DNA of 64,000 bases from Thereva unica. Its lineage: Eukaryota > Arthropoda > Insecta > Diptera > Therevidae. Each line of letters starts with the position of its first letter. Position 1 is the stretch's first letter. Shown one piece after another: positions 1-11,600 of this stretch. The position numbers and the translations under genes were made by a program. The notes beneath the pieces are model-generated. The model was not told where the DNA came from, did no database searches, and saw only the letters and a list, made by a program, of their open reading frames with translations. The stretch covers positions 141,408,876-141,472,875 of the forward strand of contig OX465281.1 in the NCBI GenBank assembly GCA_949987705.1, read 5' to 3'.

Positions 1-164
1 CTCTTAAACGACAAGTCTTATCATAAAATAGTGTATACAGACTTTGTAAGATCATGCAATAATCTGAAAAAAATGATATTATACTTTTTCTCGTACGAAT
101 TACCGTTCACGAGATATCGTCGTTTTAAGGATTTAAAATACTCATCCCCTCATCAGACGTTCAA

Positions 165-2366
165 TCTTACTAATATTATAAACGTGAATGTTTGTATGTA
201 GGTTTGTTACTCTTTCACGCAAAAACTACTGAATGGATTTTAATGAAATTTTACAATAATATAGCTCATATATCAGAATAACATATAGGCTATAATTTAT
301 AAAAAAATTCAAAATGGCCGTGCCAATATGGCCGACGAATTTGCCAATTGTGTTCCGATTCCAATGAAAATCGAAATCTGGGGGATTTTAAGGTTGCAAA
401 TAACGAATTTATGATCAAAACTTATAAATTCAAAATGGCCGTGCCAATATGGCCGACGAATTTGCCAATTGTGTTCCGATTCCAATGAAAATCGAAATCT
501 GGGGGATTTTAAGGTTGCAAATAACGAATTTATGATCAAAACTTATAAATTCAAAATGGCCGTGCCAATATGGCCGACGAATTTGCCAATTGTGTTCCGA
601 TTCCAATGAAAATCGAAATCTGGGGGATTTTAAGGTTGCAAATAACGAATTTATGATCAAAACTTATAAATTCAAAATGGCCGTGCCAATATGGCCGACG
701 AATTTGCCAATTGTGTTCCGATTCCAATGAAAATCGAAATCTGGGGGATTTTAAGGTTGCAAATAACGAATTTATGATCAAAACTTATAAATTCAAAATG
801 GCCGTGCCAATATGGCCGACGTATTTGCCAATTGTGTTCCGATTCCAATGAAAATCGAAATCTGGGGGATTTTAAGGTTGCAAATAACGAATTTATGATC
901 AAAACTTATAAATTCAAAATGGCCGTGCCAATATGGCCGACGAATTTGCCAATTGTGTTCCGATTCCAATGAAAATCGAAATCTGGGGGATTTTAAGGTT
1001 GCAAATAACGAATTTATGATCAAAACTTATAAATTCAAAATGGCCGTGCCAATATGGCCGACGAATTTGCCAATTGTGTTCCGATTCCAATGAAAATCGA
1101 AATCTGGGGGATTTTAAGGTTGCAAATAACGAATTTATGATCAAAACTTATAAATTCAAAATGGCCGTGCCAATATGGCCGACGAATTTGCCAATTGTGT
1201 TCCGATTCCAATGAAAATCGAAATCTGGGGGATTTTAAGGTTGCAAATAACGAATTTATGATCAAAACTTATAAATTCAAAATGGCCGTGCCAATATGGC
1301 CGACGAATTTGCCAATTGTGTTCCGATTCCAATGAAAATCGAAATCTGGGGGATTTTAAGGTTGCAAATAACGAATTTATGATCAAAACTTATAAATTCA
1401 AAATGGCGGACGAATTTTTCCAATTGTATTCCGATTCCAATGAAAGTGAATATCTAGGGGTTTTTAAGGTTGCAAATAACGAATTTATGATCAAAACTTA
1501 TAAATTAAAAATGGCGGACGAATTTTTCCAGTTGTATTCCGATTCCAATGAAAGTGAATATCTAGGGGTTTTTAAGGTTGCAAATAACGAATTTATGATC
1601 AAAACTTATAAATTCAAAATGGCCGCGCCAATATGGCCGACGAATTTTTCCAATTATATTCCGATTGCAATGAAAATCGGTATCTGGGGGCTTTTAGGGC
1701 AAACAACGAATTTATGATCAAAGCTTATAAATTCAAAATTGCGGGTCCAATATGACGCACGAATTTTCCCAAGCCACATTCTGAAATGTAGTAAATTTCT
1801 AAAATTCCCTCTAACCAGTATAGAAACAGTAAAAACGGTAGAAAGAGTCGAAGTTTGCAAATTTGTGCGCCCTACATTGTCATCACGAGGTTAAACGATG
1901 TCATCTATCGCTTCCAAAAAGTTCGATCGAAAAAACGGGACCTGGAGGAAGCAGTGTTCGGGAAGAATACTGAGTAAGAAGGGAGCAGTGTAACGGCTAA
2001 CCGAAAAGAGAAAGTTAAAATTCCAATTCACCGAGAAGTTATATGTTTAGATGCATCTACTTGAATACATAACGCTGTTCTAATTGAATCACCGATAAGA
2101 TTGGGAAGAGGCAATTTTTTTCCAGATTTATAGTTTTTTCATTATACTTTTTTTCCTACCGCGTACAACGCACACATAATTTTTTTTCCGATAGGTGGTG
2201 CTCAACCTCGAATTTTAATAAATTTGAAGCATATTTTTTATAGGTAACTCAAAATTCTTTTATGTACCCATAACCATGCTTCATTATAACCATTTCCTAT
2301 CCCGGAGTATGCCCACATAATTTTTTTTTATTAAAAGGCGTTGCAACGCACGCGGGTTTTTGCTAG
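165..2366 (+). mobile_element. Non-autonomous Helitron with minisatellite interior
   Basis: The element starts with TC (165-166, TCTTACTAATATTATAAACG) and ends with CTAG (2363-2366) followed by host T. A 12-bp palindrome, GCGTTGCAACGC at 2338-2349, sits 13 bases before the CTAG. These are the classic Helitron termini: 5' TC, 3' hairpin plus CTRR, insertion between A and T. The empty site is supported from inside the window, because the flanks joined across 164/2367 match the uninterrupted opposite arm of the surrounding inverted repeat at 2624-2650. No Rep or helicase is encoded; most of the interior is a tandem array. Confidence 0.8.
307..1735. repeat. 121-bp minisatellite array inside the Helitron
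   Basis: A unit of 121 bp repeats about nine times almost without change between roughly 307 and 1396. Three to four shorter, diverged units follow up to about 1735. Each unit holds ATGGCCGTGCCAATATGGCC, CCGATTCCAATGAAAATCG and GTTGCAAATAACGAATTTATG. Because 121 is not a multiple of three, the open frames across the array shift each unit and are not genes. The near-identity of the first nine units points to recent expansion or homogenisation. Confidence 0.95.
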
Positions 2367-2814
2367 TAAATCCATATTTTGAACCTACATATCTTCCAAA
2401 CGGTTTCAATTAAGCTCCTGTTCTTCAAATAAAAGAATACACATTTATCTAAAAGAACCTAATTACGTTGCTCTACGATGATTAGTCTATGAGTTTAGAT
2501 TTTTTTCTTGTCTTTCCACCCTCTATATTAGTGGATAGTTGGGTAGCCCCTTCTCTAGAACAATTTTTTCTCAAAATATATCCAGGAATCACCCTGGAAA
2601 TATTAGCCACGTAGTCCAACAGAGGATTTATGGAACGTCTGATGACTTATTCAAGTTACGAATTAGGGGATGAGTATTTGACATCTTTAAAACGGCGATA
2701 TCTCATGATCGGCAACTCGTACGAGAAAATGTATAATATCATTTTTTTGTAGATAATCGGATGATCTACAAACTTTGTACACACTACTTTATGATAGGAC
2801 TTGCCATTTAAGAG

Positions 2815-3189
2815 ATATTAGCACAAAACGGAATTTTCAATTTTTAGGGGATTGTTTTTGGGGGTAGCGTACAACCAATTTTCCGAAACTTTTTTTGGAA
2901 CGAAGTTCCTTAACGCGGCTTGCGGGTAGAGTGAATTGGGAGAAATCGTCACGTAAGAAAATGCGATATTTTGTGTATGTATGCGTGCGAGTATTGATCC
3001 CAGTAGGCAATTTGTGAATTTATTAAATCAGAATGCAGTGTTTTTCTTTAGAAATTGGAATCAATTTGCACCGATAGCTATAGAAAGAAATGATGATGCA
3101 AGGTGTCATGCATGACGAACGTGCACACTTTTTGCATTGGTCATTATCGAGGATAGATGCTTATGCTTTCTTGTCTGTCTGTTTGTCCG
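2815..3189. other. Gene-free stretch; Helentron-type palindrome inside
   Basis: No coding sequence is seen. The only clear structure is the palindrome GGAACGAAGTTCC at 2897-2909, annotated separately. Confidence 0.6.
2897..2912. repeat. Left subterminal inverted repeat of the Helentron relic
   Basis: GGAACGAAGTTCCTTA (2897-2912) is itself palindromic in its first 13 bases. It is the exact reverse complement of TAAGGAACTTCGTTCC at 14767-14782. The two copies bracket the Helentron helicase/endonuclease remnant and the BEL element inserted in it, as expected for Helentron subterminal inverted repeats. The exact outer ends are not resolved. Confidence 0.55.
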
Positions 3190-3455
3190 GTACAAATCTT
3201 GCAATCGATTTCTTGAATACTTCTGGTTACCCGATCACCCTGAAATTTTGCACACAGCTTCAGCTCCGATGACAATGCACTATGGTATACCAATTATACC
3301 GTCAGATTCATGGCCGTGGTCTCAAGAGGACGTTACTGTTTTCTTCGAGGAACAAATTTTGCAATCGATTTTACAAATACTTCCGGGTATCCTATCATGC
3401 TGAAATTTTGCACACAGCTTTAGCTCCCATAACAATGCAATATAGTATATACCTT
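3190..3455. repeat. Two diverged ~100-bp direct repeats
   Basis: The blocks at about 3193-3290 and 3353-3453 share TTGCAATCGATTT, then AAATTTTGCACACAGCTT and a CTCC..GACAATGCA..TATAGTATA core. They lead directly into the larger minisatellite that follows. No coding potential is apparent. Confidence 0.7.
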
Positions 3456-5165
3456 TAGATCTATGGAGGCCGCTCAGGAGGGCGGATTGAAATATTCTTC
3501 ACAACCCTTTCGACATGGGTATCCAATGAAAGGATATGATAAGTAGAACACCATAAGCAATATAGTATACTCAAAATATCATTTGGTCCATGGCGGACAT
3601 CTCCAGCGGGTGAATTACCATTTTCTTCACAACCCCCTCGACATGGGTATCAAATGAAAGGGTATGATAAGTAGAATACCATAAGCAATATAGTATACTC
3701 AATTTATCGTTTGGTCCATGGCAGCCTTCTCAAGAGGGCGGATTACCATTTTTTTCACAACCCCTTCGAGATGGGTATCAAATCAAAGAGTACGATAAGT
3801 AGAACACCATAAGCAATATGGAATATTCAACATATCGTTTGGTCCATGGCGGTCATCTCAAGAGGGCGGATTACCATTATCTTCCCAACCAACTTGAGAT
3901 GGGTATCAAATGAAAGGGCATTATAAGTAGAATGCCATAGGCTATGTCTTTATATTCATGGCGGCCATCTCAAGAGGGCGGGTTACCATTTTCTGCACAA
4001 CACCCAGACATGGGTATCAAAATAAAAGGCTATGAAAAGTAGAACTTCATAAGCAATATAGTATACTCAATCTATCATTTGGTCAATAGTGGCCATCTTA
4101 AGAGGGCCGATTACCATTTTCTTCACAACCCCTTTGAGATGGGTATCAAATGAAAGAGTATGATAAGTAGAACACCATAACCAATATAGTATACTCAATA
4201 TATCGTTTGGTCCATGGCGGTTATCTCAAGAGGGCGGATTACCATTTTCTTCACAGTGCCCTCGACATGGGTATCAAATGAAAGAGTATGATAAGTGGAA
4301 CACCATAAGCAATATAGTATACTCAATTTATCATTTGGGCCATGGCGGCCATCTCAAGAGGGCGGATTACCATCTTCATCACAACCCCTTCGAGATGGGT
4401 ATCAAATGAAAGAGTATGATAAGTAGAACACCATAAGCAATATAGAATATTCAATATATCGTTTGGTCCATGGCGGTCATCTCAAGCGGGCGGATTAACA
4501 TTTTCTTCACCACCCCAGGACATGGGTATCAAAGGAAAGGGCATTATAAGTAGAATGCAGTAGGCTATGTCTTTATATTCATGGCGGTCATCTCAAGAGG
4601 GCGGATTACTATTTTCTTCACAACACCCGAGACGTGGGTATCAAATGAAAGTGTATGATAAGTGGGACACCATAAGGAACATAGTGTACTCAATATATCG
4701 TTTGGTCCATGGCGGCCACCACAAGAGGGCGGGTTACCATTTCCTTCACAGTTCCCTCGACATGGGTATCAAATGAAAGAGTATGATAAGTGAAACACCA
4801 TAAGCAATATAGTATACTCAATTTATCATTTGGTCCATGGCGGCCATCTCAAGAGGGCGGATTATCATTTTCTTCACAACCCCTTCGAGATGGGTATCAA
4901 ATGAAAGAGTATGATAAGTAGAACCCCATAAGCAATATAGTATATTCAATATATCGTTTGGTCCATAGCGGTCATCTCAAAAGGGCGAATTACCATTTTC
5001 TTCACCACTCCCTCGACATGGGTATCAAATGAAAGGGCATTATAAGTAGAATGCAGTAGGCTATGTCTTTATATTCATGGCGGCCATCTCAAGAGGGCGG
5101 ATTACCATTTTCTTCACAGTTCCCTCGACATGGGTATCAAATGAAAGGGTATGATAAGTGGAACA
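3455..5165. repeat. Fourteen-copy minisatellite (period ~113-130 bp) upstream of Helentron coding sequence
   Basis: About fourteen degenerate units start near 3462, 3590, 3714, 3842, 3956, 4085, 4210, 4336, 4466, 4578, 4706, 4836, 4962 and 5075. Each has ATGGCGGCCATCTCAAGAG, a TTACCATTTTCTTCAC block, GACATGGGTATCAAATGAAAG and a TATGATAAGTAGAACACCATA block. Two length classes alternate, because some units lack the ATAGTATACTCAATATATCG segment. The last unit breaks off at GGAACACC (about 5167) and passes without a gap into Helentron helicase codons. Confidence 0.9.
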
Positions 5166-6116
5166 CCACCTTTAATTGCGGCTTGCGCTATGAGCATACA
5201 TAAATCGCAGGGTGGAACTTTCAGTGAAATTGTTTACGAGTACAGCAAAGATCATTCCCAAGAACTTGTATACGTTGCGTTATCTCGTGCAACAAATATA
5301 GAAAATTTATATATTGTAACACCTCAAGATGATTCAACGAAATTTAAGTTTTATCATAATCGAAAGCAAGCTAGATCAACAGAGAAATTGCTGCAAGAAT
5401 TTCAAAGATTATCTTTAAACACATTGCAGACCAGAACGCAAATGCTTTTGGATATGATTTGTAACAAAATAGGTCTTTCAGTATTAACTTTTAATTGCCA
5501 AAGTTTAAAAAATCATATTTTAGATTTCATTGATCCAGTTACTGAAAATTGTAATATTCTATTACTTACTGAAACAATTGCATTTCTCATTATAAACGAG
5601 ACAATATGTATTCATGCAGGTGGGGTCGCAATATACCAAAACTAAAAAGATAGTGTCAACATTTGCCAACCAAATATGGAAACTATTTTGTCAAACATGA
5701 GTGCATTGAGTACTAGACATTCATCAGTTGGAGACATTTGTTCAGTGATTTGTAAAATAAGAAACGATCATGAAATAGTTATTGTAGCTGTTTATATATC
5801 ACCAAATCAAAAGATTGAGGATATTACATTATTTATTCATCGATTCCTGTTAAAATATACTGAGAGAGAATCTAGACTACTATGTCATAAGCTTCCACTA
5901 ATATTAGCTGGAGACTTTAATATTAACTTCAATGAAAAAGACAAATTTAAAATCTTCACATCCTTTTTATCTGACACATTTAATTTGAGTATGAATAACG
6001 ATCCAGCACAGTACACAACGAAATACTGTACTACAGTTGATGCCGTTTTTTCAAGATTCTTGGACAAAATTGATTCTGAAGTATATGAATCTTATTATAG
6101 TTATCATAAGCCAATA

Positions 6117-6262
6117 TGTAACGGTGTCACCTGACCGTTGCTGAAAACAATGTGGATCAGGTTCTTTTTTTAATTAAAAAAGTTGGTTCGATTTAAATTA
6201 CTTTATTGCTTATTATTTTCTCTTTTAAATATTGTATAAATTCTATAAATTCTAAATCCTGA

Positions 6263-6336
<74 letters not shown>

Positions 6337-7404
6337 TTATCCAAATATTTTAGTTTGGGCCAATTCCCTGGTTAGTTTTTTATTATTCTTTCAGAAAATA
6401 ATTATTTAACCTGAGGCAAATGCACTCAAGGAAAAAATAATAAATTTTCCTTATTAACTTATCTATACAATTTCTCAATTGGATAGATAAGTTACTTCAA
6501 AAATTTTTTTTTTATTAAATTTCAAAAATTTTAAAAAATTCGTTTTTTAAACACTCGACCTATTCTATCCTAACAAAGAGAAGACGGTGAATACTCGCCT
6601 TCTATATAACCCTACTCTATACGATGTGGGCAACGCCACTGCAAATTCGTGATTAAAATTATAAAAAAAAACTCTATGGATGCTTGATGGTGGGCAATGC
6701 CACAGCTTTTACTTGCACAGATCAAAAAGCCCCGCACTGTGCTTGCATCGGGTTTATATTTCCCCCGGCTGTCCCCCCACCTTGCAACAGTGACAACTTG
6801 CATCGAAATTTTTACTGAGCTACGCGTTAAAAATATGGCGACGACTGCTTTCGTTTGTTATATTTTTAAATTATTTTGCGTTTTAGTACTCAGAAAAGCT
6901 TTTGGTTTGACAAAAGCTTTTTTTTGACAGTTCGTGTAAATTTTGTGCGCGAGTGCGGTGTGTTTGTTTTTATTAAGTGTTTTAAATTTCGGTTTTTATG
7001 TGTTTTCTGTGAAAAATTATTTATTATGGTGAGTATGTTACTCTTATCAACATAAGTTATATGTTTAGTTTTGTTTTATATGTTATATTTTATGTTATGT
7101 GTTACTTTCAGTTTTTATGTTCTAGTTTGTTTACATTTGTTTTTAAATGTTTGTTATGTTGCTATTAGTGTTCTTGTTTATATGTTTATCATGTTATTAT
7201 CTTTTGGTTCATATCAATCAATTATTTATGTTTTTATTTCTTTTTCTTTTTAGGCTGCATCATCACAATATAAGAGTTCGAGTTGACTATTGGAGCCAAT
7301 TTCAGGTTATGTTTACGTAATTTCTTTTGTTTTTTAATTAATTCTTTTTATTCTTTTTTAGCAATTTTTATTGGAGGAATATGTACATGTTTCGGACCGA
7401 AACA
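6117..7404 (-). repeat. BEL 3' LTR
   Basis: This is a direct repeat of 13259-14548. It contains a (TA)n run at about 6269-6331. It also has a strong inverted repeat, AAAAGCTTTTGG...GACAAAAGCTTTT at about 6894-6922. A 76-aa open frame on the plus strand (6697-6927) occurs in both LTRs but has no recognisable domain and is probably chance. Confidence 0.95.
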
Positions 7405-7435
7405 TTCTCCCCTCTCTTTGATGCGTCGCATCAAA
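7405..7435 (-). other. BEL polypurine tract with adjacent perfect palindrome
   Basis: Read on the minus strand, AAAGAGAGGGGAGAA (7405-7419) abuts the 3' LTR and is the expected polypurine tract for plus-strand priming. Overlapping its upstream edge is a 19-nt palindrome with 9-nt arms (7417-7435, TTTGATGCG-T-CGCATCAAA). Whether the hairpin matters for priming is unknown. Confidence 0.8.
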
Positions 7436-7642
7436 TACATAAAATAGCGTGCGGAGTTCAAGATATATATAGTTTTATTTTATTATTATTATAATTTTTT
7501 CATTAACTTGTTATACTTCATTTTGTCTTAATACTATTTTCAAATTATCTTATAAACTACTATAATTCAATTGTTACTCTGTGATGCTGTTAATATATTA
7601 TTTTAAATTTCACGTTAAGGGTTTGTTTTTATTGTTTTACAA
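7436..7642 (-). other. BEL 3' untranslated spacer
   Basis: This AT-rich stretch lies between the end of the 306-aa ORF and the palindrome next to the polypurine tract. No gene or repeat was recognised. Confidence 0.5.
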
Positions 7643-8563
7643 TTAATTTAATTTGGTTTTTGATTTGATCTCAGTATATCCTTGCAAAACTAATTTGTTG
7701 TTCCTGATTTTCACGACCACCTTGTGAGTGTCTCCGAGGAACACGGTGTACCGCTTACGTGTTGATTCCCGTATATGTTTAAATGGGATGGAATTGTACT
7801 GCCGGTATGTGATGTCGAAATACTTTCCTTCCCTCGTCGGAATTGTATACATTTTATTGTCCAGTCCGCTAGTTGGCTTCGCTTCTACTGGTGGTGGACG
7901 ACGTTGGAATCTACTCTGAGCCGACGTACCTGGAATAGCCTCGTGTGGGGATGGAGGCACTACGTCTCGCGCTTGCACCTTTCTTTTTCGTATTGCCGGT
8001 CCTGCATTTTGTATTGGATGAGACTTCTTGCGTGGCGGGGGCGATGACTCTTGAAGAGATCTCTTTTGGGGCGATGATCCTTTTTCTTGGATAGCTCCTT
8101 TTCGTTCTGCTGATGAACCTTCCAGCTTGAGATCCCTGCCTGGAGTCCTTGGGATGGTACCTTGCGCTGGTACCGGCGACAATTCTCGAACTTGATTGTC
8201 ACTTCCTGGAATTCGTGCGATGGTGCCTCGGTGTGGTAATGGCGACAACTCTTGGAATTGGATGTCTCTTCCTGGCGTGCGTGGGATGGCGCCTAAGTGT
8301 GCTGCTGGTGATGACTCAAGCGTCGGCATGTCTCTCCTAGGAGTGCGAGGACTGGTATCTCGAGGTGCCACTGGCGATAAATCTCGCAGGTCGAGGTTCT
8401 TCCCGGGAGTTGGGATGTCGCCTATTTCAGGAAGGAATAAGTCCACTTCCCAGTCTTCCAGTGGAGGAACATCCTTCAGCATTTCGTCGATCTGTGGGTC
8501 CCCAAATGGCCACAGTTCTAGGACGTCATCAAGGCCTTCGCTCAGCGGTTGTTGAGATTCCAT
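7643..8563 (-). CDS. Repeat-bearing nuclear-type protein of unknown function (BEL third ORF)
   Basis: This intact 306-aa frame starts at ATG (8563), 108 bp downstream of the Gag-Pol stop and before the polypurine tract. Envelope genes sit here in some BEL elements, but I see no signal peptide, no transmembrane segment and no furin-like site. The N-terminus (residues 1-50) is acidic. Residues about 49-155 form five degenerate 21-22-residue repeats with consensus IPRTPGRD...ELSP....GT. Residues about 160-215 are basic with KKSHP and RKRKVQ, resembling nuclear localisation signals. Residues about 235-306 look globular (REGKYFDITYRQYNSI, then KVVVKIRNNKLVLQGY). I do not recognise the family. The first repeat contains PTPGKNLDL, also present in Ty3 element B. 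It is presumably expressed from a spliced or read-through transcript. Confidence 0.8.
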   Translation of the reverse strand: MESQQPLSEGLDDVLELWPFGDPQIDEMLKDVPPLEDWEVDLFLPEIGDIPTPGKNLDLRDLSPVAPRDTSPRTPRRDMPTLESSPAAHLGAIPRTPGRDIQFQELSPLPHRGTIARIPGSDNQVRELSPVPAQGTIPRTPGRDLKLEGSSAERKGAIQEKGSSPQKRSLQESSPPPRKKSHPIQNAGPAIRKRKVQARDVVPPSPHEAIPGTSAQSRFQRRPPPVEAKPTSGLDNKMYTIPTREGKYFDITYRQYNSIPFKHIRESTRKRYTVFLGDTHKVVVKIRNNKLVLQGYTEIKSKTKLN

Positions 8564-8670
8564 TATAATTTATAGCTCTGTAAATCTAAAATATCACAAT
8601 TAATTTTAGGTAATTTTTAGGTTTGGACTTCACATTTCAGACGGACACATACACATATTTCCTGTCCCCT

Positions 8671-11600
8671 TCATGCAGGTAACGGACATATTTTGCTAGT
8701 GGGACGTTTAATGCGTGTGGTCTTATATTGCAGACTAACTACTCTGATGTGTCCATCTTCTCCAGGGTGAACTTCTATTATTTTTCCTAATGGCCATTGC
8801 GCTGGAGGCCGGTTATCGTCGATCATAATGACCACTTGACCTACGTTTGCATCTGGTTGCTTAGTGCGCCATTTTTGCCTTTGTTGCAGCTGTGATAAAT
8901 ACTCACTAGACCATCTTTTCCAAAAATACTGCAACGTTTGTTGTATATATTTCCACCTGTCTACATAGCTGTGGGTTTGTTGAAGTTCTGGATCTAAAAT
9001 CCTTGCATTGCGTAATCTGCCTCCTACTCTTATGGTTCCACCTGCTGCGAGAAATGGGGTTAATTTAATCAATTGGCTGTTCCCTTGTAGTGTTTCTCCT
9101 TGGTGGAACCGATTATATTCGGATGGAAACATGTACCTTTGCACTAGTCGAATTGCCCGTGCTTTGGCATCATTTATTTCTTCTGCAGTTAGCTGTGTGC
9201 TGTCCACTTTTTTCTTTCTTTTGCATCGTTGGAAAAATCTCATACAGTAAGCTATTGTTCGTATTGTCCTTGTATATGATGAGAAACGATTCAACCAGTC
9301 CTGCTCTTCATCCGCGTTAGTAATCATTGCTGTCGTATTACTCCTTTTCTCCAAATCCGTGGTCCATTCTTTTATGTCACCTTTGGGCCAAGTGTCTTCG
9401 AGGTCCTTTAACCACTTCGGTCCTTGCCACCATAGTGAAGCGGTTGCTATCTTCGATGGCATTACTCCTCTGGACGCTAAATCTGCTGGATTTTCCTTGC
9501 CGGACACGTATCGCCATGAACTGTTGATGGTGTTTTCTGTGATTTCTACTACCCGATTAGCTACAAATGTCTTCCATCGGTTGGGGAGTCCTCTTAGCCA
9601 GGCTAAAACAATCGTTGAGTCGGTCCAACACCAACTCTGCCCGTGCTCAAGTTTCATGTCGACTTGGATCTGCTTGATTAGTCGGCTCAACAGGGCTGCT
9701 CCACACAACTCTAGTCGTGGCAATGACGTGGGCTTAATGGGTGCTACTCGTGTCTTAGATGCTATAAGGTTAACATGAACTGTACCATCACTGCTTATCG
9801 TGCGTACGTATACTACTGCGGCAAATGCTCGCGTGGACGCATCACAGAAACCATGTAATTGATATGTGGGCCTGGCCTGATACATGTTAATCCATCTAGG
9901 TAGTTTTAATTCAACAATATGATGTAGCTGATTCTTAAATTCACTCCACTCTTCTATCACTTCTTCACCAGCCGTTTCGTCCCAATCTCGTCCGGCTAAC
10001 CACAATTTTTGCATAATAATCTTCGCGATCAACACACAGGGAGATATCCATCCGAGAGGGTCAAATAACTTCGCTACCTCGGATAGTATCTGTCTTTTAG
10101 TCGTCGCTGCCTTATTAAATTCTGCTTGCTTAATTGCGTACGAGAAGTAATCTTGATTTGGGTGCCACAAAATGCCAAGCGCCTTGATGTGATTTTCCTC
10201 TTTCAAGTTAAGAAGAAGTTGTATTTCTCGATCCTCTGCGCGCACTTGTTCTAATAACGTTTGGTGATTAGCCGCCCATTTTCTTAGGTGGAATCCACCT
10301 CCCTTTAATAAATTTATGAGTTCATCTTGTATTTCCAATGCTTCCTCGATGGTATCTGCACCAGTCAGGGCATCGTCTACATAAAAATCTGAGAAGGCTA
10401 CCTTGGATGCCTTTGGATATTTTTCTTTATCATCTGTCGCAAGTCGTTGAAGAGTCTTGATTGCTAAGTACGGTGCTGAAGTGGTACCAAACGTCACTGT
10501 ATTCAGTTGATATTCTTGGATGGGCTCGCAGCTATGTTCCCTCCACAATATAGTTTGATACTTTCTATCTTCTGGGTCGAGAAGGATCATCCTGTACATC
10601 TTCTCGATGTCTGCTGTCAACGCATACTTATGTTTCCTCCAGTTGGACAGGGTGGCATATAATTTCGGTTGTAAAGTTGGACCAGTCAACATTTGTTCAT
10701 TTAGGCTTCGCCCATTTGATGACCTGGCCGATGCATCGAAAACCACTCTGACCTTGGTTGTTGTGCTCTCCTTAAACACTGCATGATGCGGCATATAGTA
10801 TGCCCGTTCTTCTTTGGTCGTTACTGCATTCATATGTCCCATGGTGATATATTCCTTAAGACATTCCGCATAGGGTGACTGTATGTCTGGCCTTTGATTC
10901 AGCTTCTTTTCCAACTGCTTAAATCTTGAAGCTGCCTGCGCCTTGCTTTCTCCTAACTCTGGAGGTGTGCCTCTTCTAAATGGTAACTTTACTTGGTACG
11001 ACCCATTGGACAAACGTTTTGTAGTCCTTTCGTAAAATAGTTCACACTCCCTTTCTTCACTTGTCATCTTCCTTTCTTCTGACACTTCTTCAGATTCCCA
11101 GAATTTCCTTATTTGTTGACTAAGTATGTTTAAATCATTACCTTCTGAAAGTGTGAACCCGGAAAAACTTGTGTTCTGGGCTGGTGCTGTTGCTACCTCT
11201 CCGAGTAATATCCATCCCAGGCTAGTCTTCTGAGCGGTTGGTGATTGGTAATGTCCCTTGCGTATTCCATTCTCAATGATGTTCGCGTACACTTTTACAC
11301 CAAGAAGAATGTCGATTCGTCCTTGGTCGGTGAACTTTGGGTCTGCTAGTTCCAATCCATCGATGTAAGACCAGTCCTGCCATTTGGATCGTTTCGGTGG
11401 GCATATGTTCGTTATGGCCTTGACGACATATGCTTGTACGGCCGTTTCATAATTAGAGCGTGTAGTGGCTGCTAACGTAAAACAGTCAATCTTTTTAGAT
11501 GATGCTACCTTTATAGAACCCAACCCGTTTATCTGCATCGTGGTTGGTATTGTTTCTGGCTGTAACGTTTGGAATGCTGCTTCGGTCAAAAATGAACTTT

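Larger units (their letters stand above)
1..2814. mobile_element. Foldback-like inverted-repeat element, cut by the left window edge
   Basis: The first 164 bases, continued by bases 2367-2373, are an imperfect reverse complement of 2624-2814. Shared landmarks include the ACTCATCCCC block (139-148 against 2665-2674) and the CATCAGACGTTC block (151-162). The right arm has about 20 extra bases between those two blocks. Between the arms lie about 250 bp of non-coding sequence (2374-2623). The left arm is interrupted by a Helitron at 165-2366. The left end of the element is outside the window, so its full length and superfamily are unknown; it could also be the inner part of a longer TIR transposon. 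Confidence 0.65.

Noticed and set aside
309..1386. Eight overlapping 76-aa minus-strand frames with identical protein
   Set aside because: They are produced by the 121-bp tandem repeat; the frame changes every unit and there is no start context or domain.
307..5165. Possible CRISPR-like arrays
   Set aside because: Repeats are direct, contiguous and over 100 bp with no unique spacers; this is eukaryotic minisatellite DNA.
6697..6927. 76-aa plus-strand ORF in both BEL LTRs (also 13841-14071)
   Set aside because: It is present only because the LTR is duplicated, lies opposite to the element's sense and has no domain.
7643..8563. BEL third ORF as an envelope glycoprotein
   Set aside because: No signal peptide, membrane anchor, Cys pattern or cleavage site; composition is nuclear-like and repeat-rich.
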